Part shown: positions 44,374-53,216 of the stretch, piece by piece
Layout: every line of letters begins with the position of its first letter
How positions within the stretch are numbered: the stretch's first letter is position 1
Translations under genes and position numbers: made by a program
DNA from: Pseudobdellovibrionaceae bacterium
GTDB lineage: Bacteria; Bdellovibrionota; Bdellovibrionia; Bdellovibrionales; JAMPXM01
Assembly (NCBI GenBank): GCA_021463345.1
Contig: JAJTYM010000025.1
Coordinates: 1-53,310, forward strand
Reading direction: 5' to 3'
DNA length: 53,310 bases
The notes under the pieces: generated by a model
Databases searched by the model: none
What the model saw: only the letters and a program-made list of their open reading frames with translations
What the model was told of the DNA's origin: nothing

Positions 44374-45141
44374 ATGAGAACAATCGCACCCATCTTGATC
44401 CACGGATTCCTCGTCGTCGGAGTTCTCGGGTGTTCGAGCCCCGAGCGCCGTCGGGAGGCCGAGATACCGGGGGAGCTGAGCCTCAAGGAAGACCGCTCGC
44501 GCTTCGATGAGCTCCGCAAGGCCGTGCCTCAGGACGTTCGCCGCGACAACGACGAGCTCGCGCTGATCCTCAAAGACATGGCTTCGCCCGACCGCGACGA
44601 GGATCCCAACAAGATCCGCGACCGTTTCGCGCGCGCCGTGCGCCAGCGCCGCGAAACGATGGACGCTCAGCTGCGCAAGGAGCGCGAGGAATTCGGGAAG
44701 GCCGAGCGCGAAAGGCGCGAGAAGTCCGTCAAGGACGCGCGTGACGAGCGGGCGGCGTTCGCGGCCCGCGGGCGCGGCAGGGAGGAGCGCAAGCGGTTCT
44801 TCGACGATCAGGATGCGAAAAGCAGGGAGTTCTTCGCCGCGCAGAGCGAGAGGCGCAGGGCTTTCGAGGCGGACGTGGCGGGAAGGCGCAAGGATTTCGA
44901 GGACTACGTACGCGAGCGCCAGAGCCGTTTCAACGACGAGCTGCGCGCCTACACGAAAGCGCATTACGAGCGCAAAAAAGGCGAGGACCTCAAAGCCAGG
45001 ATGGCGGAGAAAGAAAAGCGCCTGAAGAAGGGAGCCGAGCGGGGGGAAAGCCCCCAAGGCGGCGTCCCGCCGACGCTCGGGGACGAGCTCGCGCAGCCGC
45101 CCTCCGGCAAGGTCACCCCGTTGCAGGCGGAGGAGCGGTGA
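44374..45141 (+). CDS. Highly charged coiled-coil lipoprotein
   Basis: 255 residues. Lipobox GVLGC (Cys20) after a hydrophobic core IAPILIHGFLVVGVLG. The mature part is almost entirely Arg/Lys/Glu/Asp-rich helix (RQRRETMDAQLRKEREEFGK, ERRAFEADVAGRRKDFEDYV region) with a Pro-rich tail. No family recognised. TAGAAT at 44362-44367 could be a -10 element only a few bases before the ATG, so the mRNA leader may be very short. The ribosome site is just a G-run. Confidence 0.8.
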   Translation: MRTIAPILIHGFLVVGVLGCSSPERRREAEIPGELSLKEDRSRFDELRKAVPQDVRRDNDELALILKDMASPDRDEDPNKIRDRFARAVRQRRETMDAQLRKEREEFGKAERERREKSVKDARDERAAFAARGRGREERKRFFDDQDAKSREFFAAQSERRRAFEADVAGRRKDFEDYVRERQSRFNDELRAYTKAHYERKKGEDLKARMAEKEKRLKKGAERGESPQGGVPPTLGDELAQPPSGKVTPLQAEER

Positions 45142-45168
45142 GCGTCCCGCCCGCTTCGGTCGGGCGCC

Positions 45169-46302
45169 TCAGTTGGGCAGCCTGAACTTCACGGCGATCG
45201 GCAGATGATCCGAGAAGCCCGCCCTCCGCGGGTCGTCGGCATTGTGGTCGCAGCGCCACGGGATCCGATGCTTGCCTTTCTGCACGGTGATCAGTTCGGG
45301 AGCGACAACGCGGAAGCTGGCGGGGATGATCTCCATGCCGGCGCCGTCGTGGAGCGCCGGCGAGACGAGGATCTTGTCGAGGCGGTTCCAGCGGCCGGAG
45401 AAGAAATGCGTCCCGTTGGGCATCACGCCGTTCATCGGGTTGTCGCTCATGTCCGAAAGCGAGTGAGCGTCCTTCATCGTGTGCTTCCACTTCGGATCGA
45501 GGAGCACGTCGCCGATCGGGTGAGGGATTTCCGTGTCGATCGAATTGAAGTCCCCCATGACGATCGCTTTGTAATCGGGGCCGAAGGTTTTGACGTCGTT
45601 GTCGATCTCGCGGCGGACGAGGCGGGCGACGGCCGCGCGGTTCGGCGTGGGGGCGGCTTGCGACGGCCAGTGGTTGGCGAAGACGACGAGATCGCCGCCC
45701 GCCTTGCGCGACTGCGCCGCGCGCACGCGGAAGAGCGCTTTCAGGACGGGTCGGGTGGTCATTTTGGGCACGAGGATCGATTTATGGGCGGCGAGCGCGA
45801 GTTTTTCGGGGCGCCAAAAGAGCGCCACGTCGATGCCGCGGCTGTCGGGGCCGTCGCTCACGAGGATTTCCTTGTAACCGAGGACGTCCGCGAACATTCG
45901 GGCGACGGCCGCGTTTTCGATTTCGGCGAGCGCCAGGAGGTCCGGCATGGGGCCTTGGGCCTCGAGCGCCATCTTCAGGTTGCGGAGCTTGATCTCGAGC
46001 TTGGCGGGCGTCCAGTCGGTGTTGAAGCACTGGGCCCGGTATTGCGGTTTGAGCGTGGGGCATTCGGTTTTTTTCGACGGCGCGCCGATCGGCAGGAACG
46101 TGGCGTCCAGTTTGCCGGGATCGTCCTTGTTGTCGAAGAGGTTCTCGACGTTGTAGCTCACGACTTTGATCTCGTCGGGTCCGACCGGGATTTTGTAGCC
46201 GTCATCCCCAGATACGCGCGCTCTGATCGCCGCGAGGGACGGCGCCGCCGCGGCCGAGACCAAAACAAACCCCATGACCGCGATCCGCGTAAAGAGCGAC
46301 AG
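45169..46302 (-). CDS. Secreted endonuclease/exonuclease/phosphatase (EEP) family hydrolase
   Basis: 377 residues from a proposed CTG start: AAGGAGG lies exactly five bases upstream, no other start codon is well placed, and the product has a good signal peptide (SLFTRIAVMGFVLVSAAAAP). ATG 46275 would give a signal without positive charge; an open frame back to ATG 46356 lacks a ribosome site. EEP motifs in order: VVSYNVENLFD, LLALAEIEN (metal Glu), VFANHWPSQ, IVMGDFNS, LDKILVS, GFSDHLPIAV (catalytic Asp-His). Likely a periplasmic or secreted metal-dependent nuclease or phosphodiesterase; substrate unknown. Confidence 0.87.
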   Translation of the reverse strand: MSLFTRIAVMGFVLVSAAAAPSLAAIRARVSGDDGYKIPVGPDEIKVVSYNVENLFDNKDDPGKLDATFLPIGAPSKKTECPTLKPQYRAQCFNTDWTPAKLEIKLRNLKMALEAQGPMPDLLALAEIENAAVARMFADVLGYKEILVSDGPDSRGIDVALFWRPEKLALAAHKSILVPKMTTRPVLKALFRVRAAQSRKAGGDLVVFANHWPSQAAPTPNRAAVARLVRREIDNDVKTFGPDYKAIVMGDFNSIDTEIPHPIGDVLLDPKWKHTMKDAHSLSDMSDNPMNGVMPNGTHFFSGRWNRLDKILVSPALHDGAGMEIIPASFRVVAPELITVQKGKHRIPWRCDHNADDPRRAGFSDHLPIAVKFRLPN

Positions 46303-46633
46303 ATTCTCCTCCTTGGCCGTAGTGATTGATTGCGCCCAATCAAACTCGCCCGGCACCTAGGCTGTCCAGTCGAAAGGCGAGCCGTTGAAAACTCATACCA
46401 ACTCCTGACATTCGTGACTGACCGCCAGTCGGAAAAACCGTGTCGTAGGGACGGGAGATTTAAGAAGTTCCCAAATGAAGTCCAGAGCCTGGAAGATCGC
46501 GCGAAAAAAGAAATTTGATACTTCGCGCAATCATTGTATTTCGTACAATTTTCAGAGTCAGAGTCCGCGCCGGCGGGAAAAGCCGTTCGGGGGGCCACAG
46601 GGGGCTCCCTCGGGTCGGCCCGTCAGGCGTGTT
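46303..46633. promoter_or_regulatory. Intergenic region with two palindromes upstream of the EEP gene
   Basis: About 330 bases without a gene, less GC-rich than the surroundings. Two operator-like palindromes: TTGATTG (46326-46332) / CAATCAA (46337-46343) with a 4-base centre, 24 bases upstream of the EEP start, and ATTGTA (46533-46538) / TACAAT (46544-46549) with a 5-base centre. The rest shows nothing recognisable. The palindromes could bind a repressor controlling the EEP gene. Confidence 0.45.
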
Positions 46634-47476
46634 TCAGCGGCGTTTTGGCGGAGGGCCCCGTCGGCGCGGTCGCAGATGCTCGGGCGCGGTTTTGTCGGAG
46701 CGGGCGTTTTTCTGGGTCAACGGCTCTTTCTGGAAAATCTTCTGCACGCCGGCTTCGGTGAGGAAGACGTGTTCCCCGCGCTTGAGCGTGCCGATGCGCA
46801 AGCGGCCGATCGCCACGCGTTGGAGCTTGATGACGTCGAAACCGATTTTTTCGAACATGTGGCGGATCTGGCGGTTCTTGCCTTCCCCGACGACGATTTT
46901 GATCCAATCGTATTTGTCGGCTCCGCGGCGGATGCGCTCGACGTGCAGCGCCTGCACGCGGCCGCCGGGAATCGGAACGCCCTTGCGCAGGCGCATCAGG
47001 GCTTCGTCGCTGGGATGGCCGCTGACTTTGGCGAGGTAGGTTTTCGGTATTTCCTCGCTCGGGTGGGTGATCCGTTGCGCGAACTCGCCGTCGTTGGTGA
47101 GCAGGAGCATGCCTTCGGTGTCCCAGTCGAGGCGGCCGACGGGGAAGACGCGAGCGGGGAGCTTGCGGAAGTAATCGGCGACCGTCGGCCGGCCTTCGGG
47201 ATCCTCCATCGTCGTCACCACGTTTCTGGGTTTGTTGAACAGGATGTAGATTTTGTTCGTCGCCGGCTTCACCGGCCGGCCTTCGACGAGGATCTTATCG
47301 TGCTTGGGGTCGACGCGCGTGCCGAGCTCGTAGACCCTCTTGCCGTTGACGACGACCTTGCCTTCGGCGATGAGCGAGTCGGCTTTGCGACGGCTGGCGA
47401 TCCCGCATTCGGCGAGATACCTGTTCAGTCGGACCGGTTGTTCGGGCTCTTGGCGGGGGCTTTGGTTTTTTCCCAT
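46634..47476 (-). CDS. rluB: rRNA pseudouridine synthase, RsuA/RluB family
   Basis: 280 residues from ATG 47476 (GTG 47491 also in frame). N-terminal S4 RNA-binding domain (VRLNRYLAECGIASRRKADS), then the catalytic core with the Asp in PVGRLDWDTEGMLLLTNDGE and the family motif GKNRQIRHMFEKIGF. Tail is basic (RPRRRGPPPKRR). RluB modifies U2605 of 23S rRNA; RluE/RluF/RsuA are alternatives that cannot be separated by eye. The start lies inside the end of the upstream gene. Confidence 0.92.
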   Translation of the reverse strand: MGKNQSPRQEPEQPVRLNRYLAECGIASRRKADSLIAEGKVVVNGKRVYELGTRVDPKHDKILVEGRPVKPATNKIYILFNKPRNVVTTMEDPEGRPTVADYFRKLPARVFPVGRLDWDTEGMLLLTNDGEFAQRITHPSEEIPKTYLAKVSGHPSDEALMRLRKGVPIPGGRVQALHVERIRRGADKYDWIKIVVGEGKNRQIRHMFEKIGFDVIKLQRVAIGRLRIGTLKRGEHVFLTEAGVQKIFQKEPLTQKNARSDKTAPEHLRPRRRGPPPKRR

Positions 47477-48606
47477 GACGGTCTTTCCCACGACGGAACG
47501 CTCGCTTTGCCCGGCGACTCATTGGCGTCGCTTCCCAGCGGCGCGGCCAAACCGGTGCGGGCGTCGGTCGCCCACGCTCCGGCGGAGGCCCCGGGCGCCC
47601 AATCCGCGCGCGGGCCGCTCTCGGCCTCCTCGAAAGAGCTTGGGGCGCGCTCTCGCCGGGCGGCTTCGAGCGCGAGCGTCTTTTCGAGGTTGTTGATCAA
47701 CAACCGCACCAATTTGTCGCCCGGGAAGATGTGCTCGAGAGCGAGTTTGCCGCGCTCCAGAGCCTGACTCCCGAACTTGACCCCTTCCGGATGCCCTTGC
47801 CCGAGAAGCTCGGCGGCTTTCTCCAGAATGCCCGTCAGCTCGATGTACATCGGATCCGACTTGCGATTGATGAAGAACTGCTCGATTCGCTTCAGCGGGT
47901 AGAACAGGACGGGGTAACGGTGCAGACTGCCCCCAGTCATAGCAGCATATCGCTGGAAAGTATAGCCGCGCAAAAGAACGCCCCTGCACCCGTCGCTCGT
48001 GAAACGGAATCGGGCGGCGGTGTGCGCGCCGACGTCGATTTGCTGCAGCCGGCCCGGTTCGAGAAGGAGATCGGGGCCGTAATGGAGCGTGTAATCCGTG
48101 CAAAGGGGGCCGAGACCGCCCTCGAGGATCTTCGCCAGGGGATGATACAGCGTCGCCCGCAGGTTTTTGTGCTGGTCGAGGACGATCGCGACCGCGCGGT
48201 CCGTTCCTTCGGGAAAGACGCGGAACCGGTCCGGGGGAGCGAGTTCCGCTTCGAGCGTCCGGTTGAGCAGCGCCACGAGGCTCGCCTGGGATTCAAGGCG
48301 GACCACTTGGATGTCGGTCGGCGCCCAGGCCCGGAGGAGATCCGGCATGACCGCTTCGGCCTCGGCCGGATGGGCGTCGGCGAAGCTCATCAAGGCGCTC
48401 CGGGTCTCCTCGAACAACCGCGCTTTGTCGTCCTGCCAATGGGTGAACCCGAGGGCGCGGGAGTAAAAGGAGTTCAACAACTCGTGCGTGACGGGGTCGC
48501 CGGCTTCGCAGAGGTTTTTCAAGAAGTGGTAGAAGCTGAGCCGGGCCGGGTGTTTCTCCGGGTCGAGGCTCAGGATGTGTTGCGCCAACCCCGTGACATT
48601 CATCAT
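47425..48606 (-). CDS. Hypothetical protein upstream of the pseudouridine synthase
   Basis: 393 residues from ATG 48606 (a second ATG follows). Cytoplasmic, globular: LSFYHFLKNLCEAGDPVTHE, VFPEGTDRAVAIVLDQHKNL, LLEPGRLQQIDVGAHTAARF, RIEQFFINRKSDPMYIEL; the last ~80 residues are disordered. No family recognised. Position usually held by scpA/scpB upstream of rluB, but the sequence does not resemble them. Overlaps rluB by about 50-65 bases. The open frame extends to 48723, but that N-terminus is basic and low complexity. Confidence 0.75.
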   Translation of the reverse strand: MMNVTGLAQHILSLDPEKHPARLSFYHFLKNLCEAGDPVTHELLNSFYSRALGFTHWQDDKARLFEETRSALMSFADAHPAEAEAVMPDLLRAWAPTDIQVVRLESQASLVALLNRTLEAELAPPDRFRVFPEGTDRAVAIVLDQHKNLRATLYHPLAKILEGGLGPLCTDYTLHYGPDLLLEPGRLQQIDVGAHTAARFRFTSDGCRGVLLRGYTFQRYAAMTGGSLHRYPVLFYPLKRIEQFFINRKSDPMYIELTGILEKAAELLGQGHPEGVKFGSQALERGKLALEHIFPGDKLVRLLINNLEKTLALEAARRERAPSSFEEAESGPRADWAPGASAGAWATDARTGLAAPLGSDANESPGKASVPSWERPSWEKTKAPAKSPNNRSD

Positions 48607-48756
48607 ATAATCGACGATAGGCGGAAGCGGCGTGCGACGTCCACAGAATTCATGGGGTCGCGGGCGAACTTCCCGGTTTCGGATTGGACTTCGGCGGACG
48701 AGTCGCGGCATGATCAAAGCCAAGCCTTTTTCGGAGGGGCTTGCTTAAGGAAGCCT

Positions 48757-49326
48757 ATGCAACGCGAACTCGACCCCCACCTTTTTGGAACCAAGCTCTC
48801 GGGCGAAAGACCGCCGTCCGCCGACGCCGCGCCGACCGGGCACGCGGATCCGGCCCTCCCGGCCCGCATGTCGAGCCAGACGAGCCTGGGTTTGAAAGTG
48901 CCGGGCCCCATGCCGCCCGGGCTCAAGGCGATGGAGGTTTTGATCCAGCAGCTGCGCCTTCAACTGCAGGCGTCCGAGAAGCGCCATGAGATCCTCGTCG
49001 CGCAGATCCAGGAGCTGTCGCGCGCGACGGCCACGCGTTTCGAACGCGTTAGCCAGGCGTTCACGCGGCTGGAGAGTTCGGGGGCGCAGCAGTTCCAGGA
49101 GCTGAACTCGAAGTACTCCGGCGTCGTTTCCAAAGTGAACGAGCGCAAAGTGCAGGACGCGAAGGTGCAGGAGATGATCGACCGCCACAACAACATCGTG
49201 CGCGGCTTCGAGAATCGGCTCACGCACATGCAGCGCGTGATTTCCGAGCAGGAGCTCCGGCTCCACAACGCCCAGGCCGCGCTCGAAGACGCGCGCCATG
49301 AACTGCAGAAAACCCGCCGCTCTTGA
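48757..49326 (+). CDS. Coiled-coil protein of unknown function
   Basis: 189 residues, ATG preceded by AAGGAAG. The first ~50 residues are Pro/Ala/Ser-rich; from ~57 on it is a long coiled coil (LKAMEVLIQQLRLQLQASEK, TATRFERVSQAFTRLESSGA, DRHNNIVRGFENRLTHMQRV). No signal or membrane helix. Divergent from the hypothetical gene upstream across a 150-base gap. Confidence 0.75.
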   Translation: MQRELDPHLFGTKLSGERPPSADAAPTGHADPALPARMSSQTSLGLKVPGPMPPGLKAMEVLIQQLRLQLQASEKRHEILVAQIQELSRATATRFERVSQAFTRLESSGAQQFQELNSKYSGVVSKVNERKVQDAKVQEMIDRHNNIVRGFENRLTHMQRVISEQELRLHNAQAALEDARHELQKTRRS

Positions 49327-49350
49327 GCGGTCTTTCGACCTGCCCTTTGA

Positions 49351-51009
49351 TCAGCGTCGGTTCGGGCGCCGGCCGGAGGATTCATTCGGGAGAAGGGCGC
49401 TTCGGACCGCCCGCGCGGCTTCGCGGGCGGCGTCGGCCGCCGTTTCGAACGCGGGACTGGCGGCGTTGTCCTGATTGGCGAAGAAGATGCGCCCCGCGAC
49501 CGGCGCGCTCGCCCGTTCCGCGGTTCCCGAGGCGATCAACCCCGCGCGGGCCACCGGCAAGCTGTGGCCCCAGCGGGTCATGCGGACGCCGCGGACGTTC
49601 GCGCGCGTCAGTCCCGCGCCGGCGAGAAACGGCTCGAGTCCGTCGAGGAACCGTTTCCGGTGCTTGTCGTGCGCGGCCGGATTGAACAGGAATTGCCGGT
49701 CGCCGTCGAACGCGAACGTTTTGTAGATCGTCAGCACCGGGTGCCGGACGCGGTTGTTCTGGGCCCACGATCCGAAGCATATGTCGGAAAACGCGCGGGG
49801 GCTCGGCCTCATCGCGCTCGGCGAGGGCGGGACTTCGCCTTCGAGGCAGTACATGTCGAACGTCGGCGCCTCGAACGGGCGGTCGATGAAGACGTTGCCA
49901 ACGAGGTAGCCCCTGTAGGCGATCTGCGACATCGCCCGCTCCTGCTCGGGCGCGAGCCCGCGGATCACGCGCCTGGCGACGAACTTCGGCGCCGCGAAGA
50001 CGGCGGCGCGCGCGCGGATGGCGCGAGGCGCCCCGTCCGGCCCGACGTACGTGACCGTGACGCCCTCGGCGTCGGGCCGGAGATCGACGGCGAGGCATCC
50101 TGAGCGCAGGCGCCGCGGCCCGAGCCGCGCCCGCAGGCGCGAGTGAAAAGCCTCGGCGATCGCGGCGTTCCCGCCGGGGAAGGCCGTCAGGCCGCCCGTT
50201 TCGGCGGCGATGAAGCCGAGCATCTGGTACGCCGAGAGCTCGTCGAGGCTCGCCGCGAACGAGGACCAAGCGTACAATTGCAGGTACTCGGCGACGTGGG
50301 GGTGGACGCGTCCCCACGTTTTCGCCATCCACTGCGCGAACGTGACGGAGTCGAGCCCGCGGATTTCGCCTTCCCCGAGGTCGCCGATGCGGGCGTTGAT
50401 CTTCTCCAGCTCGCGGTGCACGCGCGCGAACTCGGCGCGAGAGGCCGGGTCGGTGGCGCCCTGCCAGAAGCCTTTGACGAAGCGGTCTTTCAGCAGGACG
50501 CCCATGTCGCCGCCCTCCTCGCGTCGACCGGTTTTCCACAAGCCCAGTTCGGAGAACAGTTTGGCGTTCGGCGATCCTTCCCGCGGGGTCACGACGTAGG
50601 CGGCGCCGATCGAATAGCGGCTGTCGTCCAGTTGCTCGCCTTTGGAGTTGCCGCCGAAGGCGCGCTCTTGCTCGAGGAGCACGGGCTTGAGGTCGCTCAG
50701 CAGATGGGTCGCGTACAGTCCCGCGACGCCGCCGCCGATGACGACCACGGGGGCCTCTTCGGTCGGCGCCGGGTAGCCGCCGCGGCGTCGCATGTAGCCG
50801 TCGACGTTCCACAGGATCTCGTGCGTGCGCTCGATGTCGTCGCCGCTGAACTCGCGGCTCGAGAACGCGCCCGCGGGAACGCGCTGGATCGGACTGGACG
50901 GGTCGGCCGCGTCGGCCAGGGCGCTTTCGAGGGGAAAGCGGAAAGGGAGCATGGACAGCGCGCTGAATGCGAACGTCGATTTGAGGAATACGCGTCTGGT
51001 TTGCGCCAT
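49351..51009 (-). CDS. Tat-exported FAD-dependent amine-oxidase-like oxidoreductase
   Basis: 552 residues. Tat signal: QTRRVFLKST twin-arginine motif, hydrophobic AFSALSMLPF and cleavage near ALA-DA. FAD-binding VVVIGGGVAGLYATHLLSDL with EQERAFGGNSKG, a GGNAAI loop and a C-terminal FAD segment GRIFFANQDNAASPAFETAA, the flavin amine oxidase/protoporphyrinogen-oxidase fold. Folded with cofactor in the cytoplasm, then exported. Substrate cannot be inferred. Convergent with the coiled-coil gene; same strand as dsbD, 160 bases away. Confidence 0.88.
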   Translation of the reverse strand: MAQTRRVFLKSTFAFSALSMLPFRFPLESALADAADPSSPIQRVPAGAFSSREFSGDDIERTHEILWNVDGYMRRRGGYPAPTEEAPVVVIGGGVAGLYATHLLSDLKPVLLEQERAFGGNSKGEQLDDSRYSIGAAYVVTPREGSPNAKLFSELGLWKTGRREEGGDMGVLLKDRFVKGFWQGATDPASRAEFARVHRELEKINARIGDLGEGEIRGLDSVTFAQWMAKTWGRVHPHVAEYLQLYAWSSFAASLDELSAYQMLGFIAAETGGLTAFPGGNAAIAEAFHSRLRARLGPRRLRSGCLAVDLRPDAEGVTVTYVGPDGAPRAIRARAAVFAAPKFVARRVIRGLAPEQERAMSQIAYRGYLVGNVFIDRPFEAPTFDMYCLEGEVPPSPSAMRPSPRAFSDICFGSWAQNNRVRHPVLTIYKTFAFDGDRQFLFNPAAHDKHRKRFLDGLEPFLAGAGLTRANVRGVRMTRWGHSLPVARAGLIASGTAERASAPVAGRIFFANQDNAASPAFETAADAAREAARAVRSALLPNESSGRRPNRR

Positions 51010-51170
51010 GCGGTCTCCGGCGGGGCGGGGAGATGGGACCGGCCGTGGATAGCCGGTCGCGCCGGGAAAGTCACGCCGTCGGCCGCGGCCGCGGGATTCG
51101 CCGTCAACTTGTTTTCATTTCGATTCGACGGCGGGGCGGGCCTTCGGGTCCCCTCCCGCCAGGGGGGGGA

Positions 51171-53018
51171 TCACGGGTTCGAGGCCGTTTTCGACGAGCC
51201 GAGAGCGGCCTGCATGCGGCCTGAGAACGCCTCGGCGTCCTCGAAGCCCGTGACCGTGAGATCGGCGCGGACCCGGCCGGAGGCGTCGTAGAAGACCAGG
51301 GTCGGCAGGCCGATCACGCCGTATTTCTTTTTCAGGCGCTGGAGTTCGGGCGAGTCCTCCGTGGCGTCGATCTTGAGGAGCGTGAATCTCTCGGAGAGAC
51401 CTTTCACGCGCGGGTCGGGGAACGTCAGGTGTTCGAGCTCTTTGCAGGCCGCGCACCAGTCGGCGTAGAAATCGACGAGGACCGGTTTGCCGGCCCCGTT
51501 CGCTTCCGCGACCGCCTCGTCGGTGTACGGCTTCCAGTCGAGTTTGGCGGACTGGCTCGCCGAGTCCGTCGTCAGCATCCCCTCGCCCGCGGGCAGCTTG
51601 AAGCCCGCGCGGTCGACGACCGCGCTCAACGCGAAGACGAGGCCGATCACGAACGTCACGATCATCGCGCCTTTTCGCATGCGGAGCGCGCCGTTGAGCC
51701 CTTCGTTGGCGTCGAACGCGCCGTACGCGCTCGCGATCAGGACGAGCGCGCCCCCGAGGAGCGCGTGGAAGAGCCAGGTCGGGTAGATCGGCGCGACGTA
51801 ATAGAGCGCCATGCAGACCATGGCGGTGCCGAAGGTGAATTTGACCGCTTCCATCCAGTGCCCGCCCTTGGGCACTTTGCTGAGCAGGTGGCTGAATGTG
51901 CCGAGCACGACCAACAGGACGCCCATGCCCAGAGCGAAAGTGAACAGCAGGCCGAAGCCGAGCGCTTTGCTCCCGGTCTGCGCGATCCAGGCGAGGATCG
52001 TGACGAGCACGGGGCCGATGCAGGGGCTGGCGACGACGCCCGAGACGAGGCCCGTCAGGAAAACGCCGCGGTAGCCGGTGCCGGTGCCGGCGGCGCCGGC
52101 GCGGTCGCGGATGAACGCGGGCGCCTGGATCTCGAACAGGCCGTACATCGAGAGGCCCATCGCGACGAAAAGCAGCGCGATGCCCGTGACGACGTAGACG
52201 TTGGACAGCGCCGAACCGAACATCGCGCCGGTCGAAGCCGCGACGACGCCGAGGAGCGAATAGGTGACGGCGATGCCGAGCACGTAGGTGACGCTCAAGG
52301 AGAAGCTCTTCAGGCGCGTCTGTCCCTTGGCGCGCGCGCCGATCACGGCGAGCGTGATCGGGATCATCGGGTACACGCAAGGGGTGAGGCTCGTCAGGAC
52401 GCCGCCGAGGAAAACGAACGCGAACGCGAAGAGCACGCCTTTTTCCATGGCTTCCGCGAAGCCGGACTTCGCCGCCGCGCCGCCGACCGCGGGCGGAGCC
52501 GGGGCCTCGGCCGTCGCGAGCGCGGCGTTGGCCGCGGGCACCGAGAGCTTCGCCGTGACGGGGATCGTCTTCGGGAACAGGCAGTGCTCGGTCGTGCAGG
52601 CTTGGTAGGTCATGGCGAACTCGACGTCGTACTCGCCCGCCTTCATGTCGACCGGAACCTCGATCGTCGCTTTGAGGACGCCTTTTTCCTTGATGCCCTC
52701 TTTTTCTTTTTTCGAGACCGTATCCATGAACATGATGATCGGCGAGAGGCGGGGGACGTCGACTTTGAGCGAGGCGGGGGACATGGCTTTGAGCTTGAAC
52801 CGCTCGACGTAGGCTTTGTAGTGCTCGGCGAGCCGCATTTCGATCCGCATTTCGGCGGTGCCGCCGGGCGCGACGCTCGCCGGCACGAATTTGGCGTCGG
52901 TCACGGAAAGCGGGTTTTCGATAACCGGGATGCCGCCCGGCGATTCCGCGCGGACGGGGGACCATCCAAGGGTCAAGGCGCTGGCGAAGACGCTGATGAG
53001 AACGATGGCGTGTATCAT
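51171..53018 (-). CDS. dsbD: Thiol:disulfide interchange protein DsbD
   Basis: 615 residues from ATG 53018 (AAGGA upstream; ATG 53051 lacks a ribosome site). Moves electrons from cytoplasmic thioredoxin to periplasmic disulfide reductases. All six working cysteines are visible: alpha domain YQACTTEHCLFP, membrane domain TPCVYPMIP and ASPCIGP, and C-terminal thioredoxin domain FYADWCAACKELEHL. Signal peptide IHAIVLISVFASALTLG, cut after VRA. Eight hydrophobic segments in the middle. The alpha-domain Cys pair is C-x4-C, one residue shorter than E. coli. A good promoter lies ~120 bases upstream. Confidence 0.96.
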   Translation of the reverse strand: MIHAIVLISVFASALTLGWSPVRAESPGGIPVIENPLSVTDAKFVPASVAPGGTAEMRIEMRLAEHYKAYVERFKLKAMSPASLKVDVPRLSPIIMFMDTVSKKEKEGIKEKGVLKATIEVPVDMKAGEYDVEFAMTYQACTTEHCLFPKTIPVTAKLSVPAANAALATAEAPAPPAVGGAAAKSGFAEAMEKGVLFAFAFVFLGGVLTSLTPCVYPMIPITLAVIGARAKGQTRLKSFSLSVTYVLGIAVTYSLLGVVAASTGAMFGSALSNVYVVTGIALLFVAMGLSMYGLFEIQAPAFIRDRAGAAGTGTGYRGVFLTGLVSGVVASPCIGPVLVTILAWIAQTGSKALGFGLLFTFALGMGVLLVVLGTFSHLLSKVPKGGHWMEAVKFTFGTAMVCMALYYVAPIYPTWLFHALLGGALVLIASAYGAFDANEGLNGALRMRKGAMIVTFVIGLVFALSAVVDRAGFKLPAGEGMLTTDSASQSAKLDWKPYTDEAVAEANGAGKPVLVDFYADWCAACKELEHLTFPDPRVKGLSERFTLLKIDATEDSPELQRLKKKYGVIGLPTLVFYDASGRVRADLTVTGFEDAEAFSGRMQAALGSSKTASNP

Positions 53019-53147
53019 GACCTGATCCTTGAACGATCTTGTGAAAGACATCTTTTAAACGGCCTTGCGCATTTTGATTTAAAAAAGGGCGTAACCGCCG
53101 TCCGGGGAGACGGCTCTTACACTCCGCTTTTCGGTGCTTCCTCGCGT

Positions 53148-53176
53148 AATATAAAGAAAAACGAGGTTTCGCTCAA
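53148..53176 (-). promoter_or_regulatory. Promoter of dsbD
   Basis: Minus strand TTGAGC (complement of 53171-53176), 17-base spacer, TATATT (complement of 53148-53153). Start of transcription near 53140, leaving a ~120-base leader that contains a 6-bp hairpin (GCCGTC/GACGGC, about 53097-53114) followed ten bases later by TTTTTT on the minus strand, which could attenuate. Confidence 0.7.
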
Positions 53177-53216
53177 TCCCGGGAAGCGCTGATTCAACAG
53201 GGGCCGCCCGGCTGCC

